The notes below the pieces were generated by a model. That model worked only from the letters and a program-made list of their open reading frames with translations. It did not search any database and was not told the DNA's origin. A stretch of DNA of 8,833 nucleotides from Nitrospirota bacterium. Its GTDB lineage: Bacteria > Nitrospinota > Nitrospinia > Nitrospinales > Nitrospinaceae. Each line of letters opens with the position of its first letter. Positions within the stretch are counted from its first letter, which is position 1. Made by a program: the position numbers and the translations under genes. Location: positions 1 to 8,833 of the forward strand of contig QIDN01000221.1 of the NCBI GenBank assembly GCA_003229345.1. The letters run 5' to 3'. This document shows positions 1-6,354 of this stretch, piece after piece.

Positions 1-663
1 GGCCTGACGGGTGCGGCGATTTTGGCGGCCCTGGGGGCGATTTTTATCTATGTCCCGACGGAACGAACCGAAGGAGTGGTTCAGCGCATCATGTATTTTC
101 ATGTGCCTTCGGCGTGGATCGCGTTCTTCGCATTTTTCATAGTCTTCCTGTGTAGTATTCTGTATCTGTGGAAGAAGGAACGGGAGTGGGACATTTATGC
201 CCATGCCTCGGCGGAAATCGGTATTGTCTTCTGTTCCCTGGTGCTGATCACCGGCCCGCTGTGGGCCAAACCGATCTGGGGGGTCTGGTGGGTCTGGGAC
301 GCACGGCTGACCTCCACTCTCGTGTTATGGCTGATTTATGTGGCCTATCTGATGCTCCGCGCACAGAGCGAGGCGGGTTCCACCCGTGCCAAGTATGCCG
401 CCGTGATAGGAATTGTCGGTTTTCTCGACATACCCTTGATCCATTTTTCGGTGCTCTGGTGGCGTACATTTCACCCGGACCCCAAATTTATCACCACCCA
501 GGGCATCGGTACCGGTAATGAAACGTCCATGAATATTACTTTAATGATTGCCCTGGGGGCGTTCACCCTGCTGTATTTTCTTTTGATGAGCCTGCGGGTG
601 CGGCTCGAACGGATGAAAGATGAAATCGACCGTATCAAAAAAGAGAGACTTTACTCTCATTAA
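1..663 (+). CDS. ccmC: Haem-handling protein CcmC, 5'-truncated by window edge
   Basis: Integral membrane protein of cytochrome c maturation. In the family, CcmC binds haem at the outer face of the cytoplasmic membrane and passes it to the haem chaperone CcmE. The reading frame is open from base 1, so the TTG at 22 lies inside the first membrane helix and is not the start; by comparison with E. coli CcmC roughly 15 residues are missing. The visible 220 residues show hydrophobic segments consistent with six helices. The tryptophan-rich haem-binding signature WWVWD (286-300) follows a KPIWG stretch. The two expected histidines are present: one in MYFHVPSAW (100-102) and one in IPLIHFSV (442-444). 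The tail is charged. The last 44 bp overlap the next gene, a thiol-disulfide redoxin, which supports a cytochrome c assembly operon. No ccmD-like small ORF separates the two. A CcsA-type relative is the alternative, but the length and motifs fit CcmC better. Confidence 0.93.
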   Translation, partial: GLTGAAILAALGAIFIYVPTERTEGVVQRIMYFHVPSAWIAFFAFFIVFLCSILYLWKKEREWDIYAHASAEIGIVFCSLVLITGPLWAKPIWGVWWVWDARLTSTLVLWLIYVAYLMLRAQSEAGSTRAKYAAVIGIVGFLDIPLIHFSVLWWRTFHPDPKFITTQGIGTGNETSMNITLMIALGAFTLLYFLLMSLRVRLERMKDEIDRIKKERLYSH

Positions 664-1225
664 AAAGTACACGGCCATTTATATGGTGTTGTTGGTCGCC
701 GCGATTCTGATCATGGTAGATCATTACTATGAGACCCCAGTGACTCTGGCGGATGTCCAATTGCCGCCCGGCGTGGATACCGAAAAATCTGAGGTGGGGT
801 TCAAGGCGCCGGCTTTTACCGTGCGCAACCTGAAGGGCCACCGCGTGCAACTGGCGGACCATAAAGGGAAGGTGGTTATTCTCAATCTGTGGGCTACCTG
901 GTGCGGACCCTGCCGGGTGGAAATGCCTGGAATGGAAAACCTGTACCGCCGGTACCGGTCCCAGGGTTTGGAAATACTGGCAGTCAGTCTCGACAAGGGT
1001 TCTTCCGACAAGGTTCAGACATTTGCCGACGAGTACCAGTTGTCCTTCCCGGTATTGCTCGATTCGGACGGGCAGGTGGAAAGCCGGTACAATTCCTTCA
1101 CGATTCCCACCACTTACGTGATCGATAAAAAGGGCATGGTGGTGGCCGAAGTCGATGGCGCCAAAAACTGGGAATCGGAAGAAACGTTCGAGGCTCTCGA
1201 ATACTTGTTGAAAGCTCCAGGCTAA
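620..1225 (+). CDS. Membrane-anchored TlpA/ResA/CcmG-like thiol-disulfide redoxin
   Basis: Thioredoxin-fold protein of 201 residues, probably anchored in the cytoplasmic membrane and facing the periplasm, where relatives reduce the haem-binding CXXCH cysteines of apocytochrome c. Residues 1-17 are basic and 18-34 form one hydrophobic segment acting as an uncleaved anchor. The redoxin domain covers about 60-198, with active site WCGPC at 94-98 (Cys95, Cys98). The cis-proline motif TIPTTYVID and the family-typical VDGAKNW stretch follow. The ATG at 620 gives a 44-bp overlap with ccmC and has a GGATG stretch 6-7 bases upstream. The next ATG (683) has no ribosome site and would remove the basic residues before the anchor, so 620 is preferred. 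Coupling to ccmC makes cytochrome c assembly the most likely role. CcmG, ResA and TlpA cannot be told apart from sequence alone, so no symbol is given. Confidence 0.9.
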   Translation: MKSTVSKKRDFTLIKKYTAIYMVLLVAAILIMVDHYYETPVTLADVQLPPGVDTEKSEVGFKAPAFTVRNLKGHRVQLADHKGKVVILNLWATWCGPCRVEMPGMENLYRRYRSQGLEILAVSLDKGSSDKVQTFADEYQLSFPVLLDSDGQVESRYNSFTIPTTYVIDKKGMVVAEVDGAKNWESEETFEALEYLLKAPG

Positions 1226-1236
1226 ACCCTTCTAAT
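1208..1236 (+). promoter_or_regulatory. Candidate sigma70-type promoter for the SnoaL-like gene
   Basis: TTGAAA (1208-1213, 5 of 6 to consensus) and TCTAAT (1231-1236, 5 of 6) are separated by exactly 17 bp. The -35 lies inside the last codons of the redoxin gene, and a start near 1243 would give a leader of about 40 bases before the ATG at 1284. It would uncouple the SnoaL-like gene from the cytochrome c operon. This is consensus matching only. Confidence 0.42.
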
Positions 1237-1283
1237 AGAAATACAGGGACTCTCACGCACTTGCTCTCAAACCTCAATCGGAA

Positions 1284-1703
1284 ATGAAACCCATAATGCA
1301 AACCGGCCAGCAAATTTTATCCTCGAATCAGCAGTTTTACGACGCGTTCAACAAGCAGAATTTAGCCATGATGAAAGACGTGTGGCAGGACGATGCCTGC
1401 GCCCGCTGTATTCATCCCGGTTGGCCGGTGCTCAAGGGATACTTGGAGATCATTCATAGCTGGGAGGATATTTTCAATCACAACCAGCATATGGAAATCA
1501 AAGTGTCCGACGAGGATGTGATGATCCAGGATGATTTTGCCTGGGTGAGTTGCCAGGAAAATCTGTTTTCCATCAAGATGACCGGAGTGCAAAGCTCCAA
1601 GGTGCACGCCACCAACCTGTTTCAGAAAGTGGGCGAGGAATGGAAAATGATTCTCCATCATGCCGCCACGATACCCACCGTCACCCCCGAGGAAACCTCC
1701 TGA
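1284..1703 (+). CDS. SnoaL/NTF2-like (nuclear transport factor 2 family) protein
   Basis: Small soluble protein of 139 residues with the look of the SnoaL_3 / ketosteroid-isomerase-like fold, a cone-shaped alpha+beta barrel with a pocket. Features typical of this family are an N-terminal helix with FYDAFNKQNLAMM, the motif CIHPGW at 42-47, SW at 59-60, and ATNLFQK (109-115) leading to EEWKM and a histidine pair (125-126). No signal peptide or membrane helix is seen. The fold is used for many purposes (isomerase, hydrolase, binding protein), so the substrate cannot be assigned. The start at 1284 has only a weak GGA just upstream. The ATG at 1296 would drop four residues and has no better site. 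The gene is 58 bp downstream of the redoxin gene, with its own promoter candidate, and converges on the next gene with 3 bp between stops. Confidence 0.8.
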   Translation: MKPIMQTGQQILSSNQQFYDAFNKQNLAMMKDVWQDDACARCIHPGWPVLKGYLEIIHSWEDIFNHNQHMEIKVSDEDVMIQDDFAWVSCQENLFSIKMTGVQSSKVHATNLFQKVGEEWKMILHHAATIPTVTPEETS

Positions 1704-1706
1704 TAT

Positions 1707-2243
1707 CTACGATGAACCGGGAAGACTGGAACTTTTCCTGCCTTGTATAAACAATTTAAACAGTACCAAACAGAATACCGAGACCCCGGATATAAAGAAG
1801 GCTCCGCCCGATAGTTGAGCGATCAGCGACACCGCTTCTTTGGAGGCGTGGGTCGAGCCCATCCCCGGCGCCAGCATTGCCGCCAGTAGCCAGAACACGC
1901 CATATCCCAGGCTTCCCAAGCCGCTCAATAGAGAAATTCCCATCTGAAATTTTGGTTGAAAGTTGAGCAGGGCGGTTAGCAGAGCGAACACGATGGCCAT
2001 GACGCCCATGGTCTGGGAATGCAGATGCGCGCGCTTGAAATAGACCCAGGACTTGCTCACGGTTGAAACCGCCTTGTTGGCATCGCCGCCATAATGTTTA
2101 TCAAGTACGGCATCTGCGCTCGCCCTCAGGTTGCCCTTGATACTGTCTTCACAGCAACCGAAAGACAGACCGAGCAGGCCGCCGAATAAAATTGCTACCA
2201 GGGCGATGGCGATACCGTAGCGGATATGGGTGAAATCCAACAT
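1707..2243 (-). CDS. Uncharacterised four-helix membrane protein
   Basis: I do not recognise this 178-residue protein. Hydrophobicity suggests four membrane helices at about 8-30, 75-95, 102-125 and 138-167. The region between helices 1 and 2 (31-74) is long and hydrophilic. A Cys-Cys pair (30-31) sits at the end of helix 1, and the short motif AHLHSQ (72-77, His73 and His75) stands at the entry to helix 2. Another histidine (132) precedes helix 4. Histidines placed at helix ends can bind haem or metal, but this is conjecture. The C-terminus is basic and then serine-rich. The start is well supported by a full-consensus ribosome site. The gene is transcribed away from the exonuclease gene and ends 3 bp from the SnoaL-like gene. 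A real gene is likely because of the ribosome site, the coherent helix pattern and the absence of a better ORF opposite. Confidence 0.82.
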   Translation of the reverse strand: MLDFTHIRYGIAIALVAILFGGLLGLSFGCCEDSIKGNLRASADAVLDKHYGGDANKAVSTVSKSWVYFKRAHLHSQTMGVMAIVFALLTALLNFQPKFQMGISLLSGLGSLGYGVFWLLAAMLAPGMGSTHASKEAVSLIAQLSGGAFFISGVSVFCLVLFKLFIQGRKSSSLPGSS

Positions 2244-2248
2244 AGATG

Positions 2249-2255
2249 CCTCCTT
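2249..2255 (-). promoter_or_regulatory. Full-consensus ribosome binding site of the membrane-protein gene
   Basis: On the minus strand the sequence reads AAGGAGG, followed by five bases and the ATG at 2243. It fixes the start of the four-helix protein and suggests efficient translation. It is the strongest ribosome site in the window. Confidence 0.8.
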
Positions 2256-2318
2256 GAACGTTGAGCCGGGTGAATAGATGTGAGCGGTAAATGAACTCCC
2301 ATGAAAACCTCGCTATAG

Positions 2319-2337
2319 TTTAACCAAAAAAGTTAAA
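2319..2337. repeat. Short A+T-rich inverted repeat in the divergent intergenic region
   Basis: TTTAAC (2319-2324) and GTTAAA (2332-2337) form perfect 6-bp arms around a 7-base A-rich spacer. It lies between two divergent genes, six bases upstream of the promoter candidate for the exonuclease gene, a position where an operator could act on either gene. Arms this short and A+T-rich can arise by chance. Confidence 0.25.
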
Positions 2338-2342
2338 GACGC

Positions 2343-2371
2343 TTGCACCATTTTGGCATTTCCATTATGCT
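2343..2371 (+). promoter_or_regulatory. Possible promoter of the exonuclease III gene
   Basis: TTGCAC (2343-2348) and TATGCT (2366-2371) are spaced by 17 bp. The matches are moderate (3 of 6 and 4 of 6), but spacing and position are right: transcription would begin near 2378, about 45 bases before the ATG at 2423. No other promoter-like pair in the intergenic stretch looked better. Confidence 0.3.
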
Positions 2372-2385
2372 TTGCGTTCTTTTTA

Positions 2386-2400
2386 GCGGAGTGCCTCCGC
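2386..2400 (+). other. Perfect GC-rich hairpin in the exonuclease gene leader
   Basis: GCGGAG (2386-2391), loop TGC, and CTCCGC (2395-2400) form a perfect 6-bp stem with a 3-base loop. It ends 10 bases before the AGGAG ribosome site (2411-2415). If transcription starts near 2378, the hairpin stands close to the 5' end of the mRNA, where it could protect it from decay. There is no T-run after it, so it is not a terminator. Confidence 0.4.
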
Positions 2401-2422
2401 AGGTTGAATCAGGAGTCTTTTC

Positions 2423-3187
2423 ATGAACATTGTCAGTTGGAACGTCAACGGCATTCGCGCTGCGGTGAAAAAAGGGTTTCTGGAATGGGTGGACCGGGTA
2501 TCGCCAGACGTGCTGTGCCTGCAGGAAACCAAAGCCTATCCCGATCAGGTGCCCCCGCATGTGGCAAAGCTGGATGGTTATCACGCGACGTGGAATCCGG
2601 CACAGCGCAAGGGTTACAGTGGGGTGGTTATCTTCAGTAAAAAGAAACCCAAAAGCGTTCACCTGGGAATGGGTATCGAGCGGTTCGATGTAGAAGGTCG
2701 TTACATCCGGCTCGAGTTTCCCAAGTTTGACCTGCTCAATATATATTTCCCTAATGGCACCAGTGGCGAGGAACGTCTGCAGTACAAGCTGGATTTTTAC
2801 GACGCGTTTCTGGAACACTGCGAAGCGTTGCGGGCGGAAGGGAAGGAACTGGTTATTTGTGGCGATGTCAATACCGCACACAAGGCCATCGACCTGAAAA
2901 ACCCCAAGCCCAATGAAAAAAACTCCGGCTTCCTGCCCATTGAGCGAGAGTGGATGGACAAGTTCGTCGACCATGGGTACATTGACACCTTTCGTCAATT
3001 CAACCAGGAGCCGGACCAATATTCCTGGTGGACCTATCGCGCCAACGCGCGCGAGCGCAATATTGGGTGGCGGATAGACTACTTTTTCGTCACCGAGGGC
3101 CTCATAAAGCGTGTTAAAAATGCGTTCATTACGCCGGAGGTGATGGGTTCCGACCATTGTCCTGTGGGCCTCGATATTACGGGATAG
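2423..3187 (+). CDS. xth: Exonuclease III-family AP endonuclease
   Basis: A 254-residue member of the ExoIII/ExoA/APE1 endonuclease-exonuclease-phosphatase family, the usual size. It cuts the backbone 5' of abasic sites in base-excision repair and removes 3' blocking groups, in the cytoplasm. The catalytic set is complete: SWNVNGIRA with Asn7; LQET with Glu35; Tyr108 in NIYFPNG; GDVNTAH with Asp148 and Asn150; the RIDYF motif with Asp219; and the closing GSDHCPV with Asp244 and His245. The motifs NPKPNEKNSGFLP and SWW are also typical of this family. AGGAG at 2411-2415 lies 7 bases before the ATG and supports this start. It is divergent from the membrane-protein gene and followed at 100 bp by the M16C peptidase gene, with structured DNA in between. 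The function is secure; whether xthA or exoA is the better symbol cannot be decided. Confidence 0.95.
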   Translation: MNIVSWNVNGIRAAVKKGFLEWVDRVSPDVLCLQETKAYPDQVPPHVAKLDGYHATWNPAQRKGYSGVVIFSKKKPKSVHLGMGIERFDVEGRYIRLEFPKFDLLNIYFPNGTSGEERLQYKLDFYDAFLEHCEALRAEGKELVICGDVNTAHKAIDLKNPKPNEKNSGFLPIEREWMDKFVDHGYIDTFRQFNQEPDQYSWWTYRANARERNIGWRIDYFFVTEGLIKRVKNAFITPEVMGSDHCPVGLDITG

Positions 3188-3243
3188 GGGATTTCCCCCG
3201 CCCTGTGATATTCTTGACCCGCTTCAATTCAATCCCTATCCCG
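3180..3243. repeat. Long inverted repeat spanning the exonuclease stop codon
   Basis: The left arm 3180-3193 (CGGGATAGGGGATT) and right arm 3231-3243 (AATCCCTATCCCG) pair over 13 bp with one bulged G. They enclose 37 bases and include the stop codon of the exonuclease gene (TAG, 3185-3187). Such a match within 100 bp is unlikely to be chance. In RNA it would form a long stem. Its right arm shares bases 3240-3243 with the compact hairpin that follows, so the two structures compete. TTGACC (3214-3219), 17 bp and TATCCC (3237-3242) could be a weak promoter for the next gene, with its -10 inside the right arm. Confidence 0.5.
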
Positions 3244-3265
3244 CGAGGCGCCCCTCGGCGGGTTT
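3240..3265 (+). terminator. GC-rich hairpin, possible terminator or leader element
   Basis: CCCGCGAGG (3240-3248), the 4-base loop CGCC, and CCTCGGCGGG (3253-3262) form a 9-bp stem with one bulged G, followed by only three T. The short T-run makes it a weak intrinsic terminator for the exonuclease gene at best. It may equally be a structure in the 5' leader of the M16C gene, whose ribosome site begins 12 bases after the three T. GGCGGG of its right arm could also pair with CCCGCC at 3197-3202. Confidence 0.35.
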
Positions 3266-3287
3266 CAATATCCAGAAAGGAACGTCC

Positions 3288-6215
3288 ATGAGTTTTGAAA
3301 CTCACCAGACCTATCACGGTTTTAAATGTATCCATCAGGAAAACATCAAGGAGCTCAACTCCGTCGCGCTGCAGTTCGAGCATGAGAAAACTGGAGCTCA
3401 GCTGTTGGTGATGGAAAACGACGACGACAACAAGGTGTTCAGTGTCACTTTTCGCACCCCGCCCGCCAACGACTGCGGTGTGGCTCACATTCTGGAGCAC
3501 AGTGTGCTGTGCGGTTCTCGCAAATATCCCGTCAAGGAGCCATTTGTGGAGCTCATGAAGGGGAGTCTGCAGACGTTTCTCAATGCCATGACGTTTCCCG
3601 ACAAGACCATGTACCCGGTGGCCAGCCGCAACCAGAAGGATTTGTACAACCTCATGAACGTGTATCTCGACGCCGTATTTCATCCGCGCATCACCAAAGA
3701 AACGTTCATGCAGGAGGGTTGGCATTACGAACTGGAAGACCCGGACGGCCCGGTGACCTACAAGGGCGTTGTGTTCAATGAAATGAAGGGAGTGTTCTCC
3801 AGTCCCGAAAGCGTGCTCGATCGTTACCTGGCGCATTCTTTGTTCCCGAAAACGACGTACGGTTACGAGTCCGGTGGCGATCCACTGGCTATCCCCGACT
3901 TGACTTATGAAGAGTTCAGGGATTTTCATCGGCGTTACTACCATCCTTCCAACAGCCGGATATTTTTATATGGGGACGGCAACACGGCAGACAACCTCAA
4001 GTTTTTGCATGAGGAGTATCTCAATGGGTTTGACCGCATGGAGGTGAATTCTGAAGTCGCACTTCAGCGGCGGTTCAGCAAGCCCAAATTGAAAGAAGTT
4101 TCTTACCCGATTTCCAAAGACGAATCGCCTGAGAAAAAAACCTTTGTCGTCGTAGGGCTCAAGCTCGGCAAGTCTACGGATTACGAGCATTGCCTGTTCA
4201 TGGATATTCTGAGTCATATTCTGTTGGGCACCTCCGGTGCGCCTTTACGCAAGGCGCTGTTGGAATCCAATCTGGGGTCCGAGGTGATCGGCGGTGGGTT
4301 CGACGACAACCGCATCGAGACCATGTTCGCTGTGGGCCTGAAAGGTGCGGACAAAGAAGATACACAGAAGATCGTTGATCTCATTTTCAATACTTTGGAA
4401 GAGTTGGTGGAAAAAGGCATCGATGAGAACCAGGTGCTTGCTTCGGTCAATACCATCGACTTCAAGTTGCGTGAAGCCAATTTCGGAGGATTTCCCAAAG
4501 GCATCATCTATAACATTCAAGCCCTCGGTTCCTGGCTGTACGACGCCAATCCGTTGAGCCATCTGAAATACGACCGGCTGCTGAAAAAGGTCAAAAAGAA
4601 GTCGAAGGAAGGGCACTTCGAAAAACTCATCCGTAAGTATCTGCTGGAGAACACACACCGCAGTGTGGTGGTGCTGGTTCCCAAGCCAGGGTTGGGAGAG
4701 AAGCAGGAAGCCAAGGTTCGGAAGCAATTGCGACAAATGAAAGCGTCGCTGGCCGAGCCGGAAATTGAGCAACTGGTGAAAACCACGCAAACGCTTCAAG
4801 AACGGCAGATGGAGCCGGACTCGCCGGAAGCGCTGGCTACATTGCCTTGCTTGACGCTGGAGGATGTGGATAAAGAGGCGCCGCAATACCCCTGTGAAAT
4901 AAAAAAGACTCACGCGCCAAAAACATTGTTCCACGATTTGTTCACCAACAAGATCGCTTACACTCAAATGTGTTTCACCACGGAGAAAGTGCCGCAGGAT
5001 AAAATTCAATACCTGTCATTGCTGGGCCGGTTGGTGATGGGCATGGGAACCAACAAGCGCGACTATGTGGAAATGGGCCAGCAGATCGGCATCCGCACCG
5101 GCGGAATTTCCTCGTCCGATTTTTCGACCGTCCCGCTGCAGGACCGGAATCAGATCATTTCCTATCTCAATTTCAATGGCACGGCGCTTGTGGAAAAGGT
5201 CGACAACCTGTTCGACCTGTTCGAGGAATTGTTCGGCGAGAGTAATTTCGACAATCACAAACGGCTCGCGGAAATTATCCGGAGTGCCAAGGCCAACATG
5301 GAGGCCTCCATTGTTCCGAACGGCAATCACTATGTCATGTCGCGGCTCCAGTCCTATAACTCCCGCCTCGGTCATTATGACGAATTGCTGGAAGGCATCA
5401 CTTATTTCCGTTTTCTCGAGGATCTGCTGCATCGTGTGGAAACCAATCCGCAGGAAGTCGCGGACAGTTTTCGGGAGGTGGCGAAGTATGTGTTTACCCG
5501 GGACAATCTGCTGATCAACGTCACCTGCACGGGCAAAGATTATAAAAAGGTGGAAAAACGTCTGCAGGGAATTACAGATGTATTGCCAGACGTGTCCCAC
5601 CCTACCGTCGAGTTGGAGTTTGGATCGGTGGATGAGAACGAAGCATTTATGACAGCAAGCACCGTTCAATATGTCGGCAAAGCCGCCAACCTTTACGATC
5701 ATGGATTTAAGTTTTCCGGGCAGTTCGATGTTCTCAAGGCTCTGTTGCGTACGGTTTACCTTTGGGATCGGGTGCGCGTCAAGGGAGGCGCGTATGGCAG
5801 CTCGTTGAGCTTTGATTTGTATACCGGAGACTTGGCGCTGGTGTCCTACCGCGACCCCAACCTGGTGGAAACTCTGGAGGTGTACGATGAGATCCCCGAA
5901 TTTTTGAGTCAGCTGGAAATCCCCGAGGAAGAGTTCGAGAAGATCGTCATCGGTTGCGCCGGTAAGATCGATCCGCCCCTGACTCCAGATCGCAAAGGGT
6001 CTCTCGCTAAAATTGAGCATTTGACCGGCATGACCCATGAATTCAAACAGCAGCGCCTGGAAGAATTATTGTCGACTCGGATGACCGATATCCGGGAGTA
6101 TGCTCCGGTATTTGAAAAAGTTCGCGATCATGGAACGGTATGCGCCTTGGGCAACGAGGGCAAGATCAAAAAATCCTCCTCCCATTTCAAAAGCCTGGTC
6201 AAGGTATTCCATTAG
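3288..6215 (+). CDS. M16C zinc metallopeptidase (presequence protease PreP type)
   Basis: A 975-residue peptidase of the M16C subfamily (PreP/Cym1, falcilysin), the usual size. Family members enclose and cut unstructured peptides in a chamber built from two halves joined by a hinge. The inverted zinc motif HILEH is at 67-71 (His67 and His71 bind zinc, Glu70 is the base), and the third ligand Glu165 is in VVFNEMKG. The helical hinge with the M16C-associated region starts near 465, with charged helices to about 530. In the C-terminal half the RVKGGAYG motif supplies Arg830 and Tyr836, the pair that contacts substrate in this family. There is no signal peptide, so a cytoplasmic role in degrading short peptides is likely. 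AAGGA at 3277-3281, six bases from the ATG, supports the start. The gene follows the exonuclease gene at 100 bp. The long ORFs on the opposite strand are shadows. Confidence 0.94.
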   Translation: MSFETHQTYHGFKCIHQENIKELNSVALQFEHEKTGAQLLVMENDDDNKVFSVTFRTPPANDCGVAHILEHSVLCGSRKYPVKEPFVELMKGSLQTFLNAMTFPDKTMYPVASRNQKDLYNLMNVYLDAVFHPRITKETFMQEGWHYELEDPDGPVTYKGVVFNEMKGVFSSPESVLDRYLAHSLFPKTTYGYESGGDPLAIPDLTYEEFRDFHRRYYHPSNSRIFLYGDGNTADNLKFLHEEYLNGFDRMEVNSEVALQRRFSKPKLKEVSYPISKDESPEKKTFVVVGLKLGKSTDYEHCLFMDILSHILLGTSGAPLRKALLESNLGSEVIGGGFDDNRIETMFAVGLKGADKEDTQKIVDLIFNTLEELVEKGIDENQVLASVNTIDFKLREANFGGFPKGIIYNIQALGSWLYDANPLSHLKYDRLLKKVKKKSKEGHFEKLIRKYLLENTHRSVVVLVPKPGLGEKQEAKVRKQLRQMKASLAEPEIEQLVKTTQTLQERQMEPDSPEALATLPCLTLEDVDKEAPQYPCEIKKTHAPKTLFHDLFTNKIAYTQMCFTTEKVPQDKIQYLSLLGRLVMGMGTNKRDYVEMGQQIGIRTGGISSSDFSTVPLQDRNQIISYLNFNGTALVEKVDNLFDLFEELFGESNFDNHKRLAEIIRSAKANMEASIVPNGNHYVMSRLQSYNSRLGHYDELLEGITYFRFLEDLLHRVETNPQEVADSFREVAKYVFTRDNLLINVTCTGKDYKKVEKRLQGITDVLPDVSHPTVELEFGSVDENEAFMTASTVQYVGKAANLYDHGFKFSGQFDVLKALLRTVYLWDRVRVKGGAYGSSLSFDLYTGDLALVSYRDPNLVETLEVYDEIPEFLSQLEIPEEEFEKIVIGCAGKIDPPLTPDRKGSLAKIEHLTGMTHEFKQQRLEELLSTRMTDIREYAPVFEKVRDHGTVCALGNEGKIKKSSSHFKSLVKVFH

Positions 6216-6249
6216 CCCCTCAAGGAATAGGGTGGAATGCATCATTTTT
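6206..6249 (+). terminator. Possible terminator of the M16C gene
   Basis: ATTCCA (6206-6211) pairs with TGGAAT (6233-6238), and CCCT (6217-6220) pairs with AGGG (6229-6232). The loop has 8 bases and five unpaired bases lie on the left side. A run of five T follows at 6245-6249, six bases after the stem. The left arm begins in the last codons of the gene. The interrupted stem and the distance to the T-run make it a weak candidate. Confidence 0.3.
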
Positions 6250-6354
6250 CAGCCAAGAAATACTGGAATTCGCACTCAATAAATGGTAAGCTAATGACTA
6301 TCTAATCCATGTGCATATTTGTAATATTTTTGAGTCCGTTTCCTAGATGCCCCT
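6250..6354 (+). other. A+T-rich leader of the PAS-protein gene
   Basis: This stretch between the M16C gene and the PAS gene is clearly richer in A+T than the flanking coding DNA. It holds -10-like words (CATATT at 6314-6319, TAATAT at 6322-6327) but no -35 at suitable spacing. There is no recognisable ribosome site before the ATG at 6355. A promoter is expected here because the gene is preceded by a possible terminator, but I cannot place it. Confidence 0.3.

Noticed and set aside
22..24. TTG as the start of ccmC
   Set aside because: The frame is open to base 1 and residues before the TTG are hydrophobic and continue the first membrane helix. The true start lies outside the window.
1232..1242. 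Small inverted repeat TTCTA-A-TAGAA after the redoxin gene
   Set aside because: It has 5-bp A+T-rich arms without T-run or GC content. It overlaps the -10 candidate and is too weak to call a terminator or operator.
2333..3157. Minus-strand ORF of 274 codons opposite the exonuclease gene
   Set aside because: It has the same codon phase relation as the M16C shadows, no ribosome site and no recognised domain. The sense strand encodes a complete ExoIII catalytic set.
3177..6038. Three long minus-strand ORFs (255, 254 and 340 codons) opposite the M16C gene
   Set aside because: Their codons lie exactly opposite the M16C codons. In that phase an antisense stop needs a sense TTA, CTA or TCA codon, which this gene rarely uses, so long open frames are expected. 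The proteins show no recognisable domain, while the sense frame has all M16C motifs.
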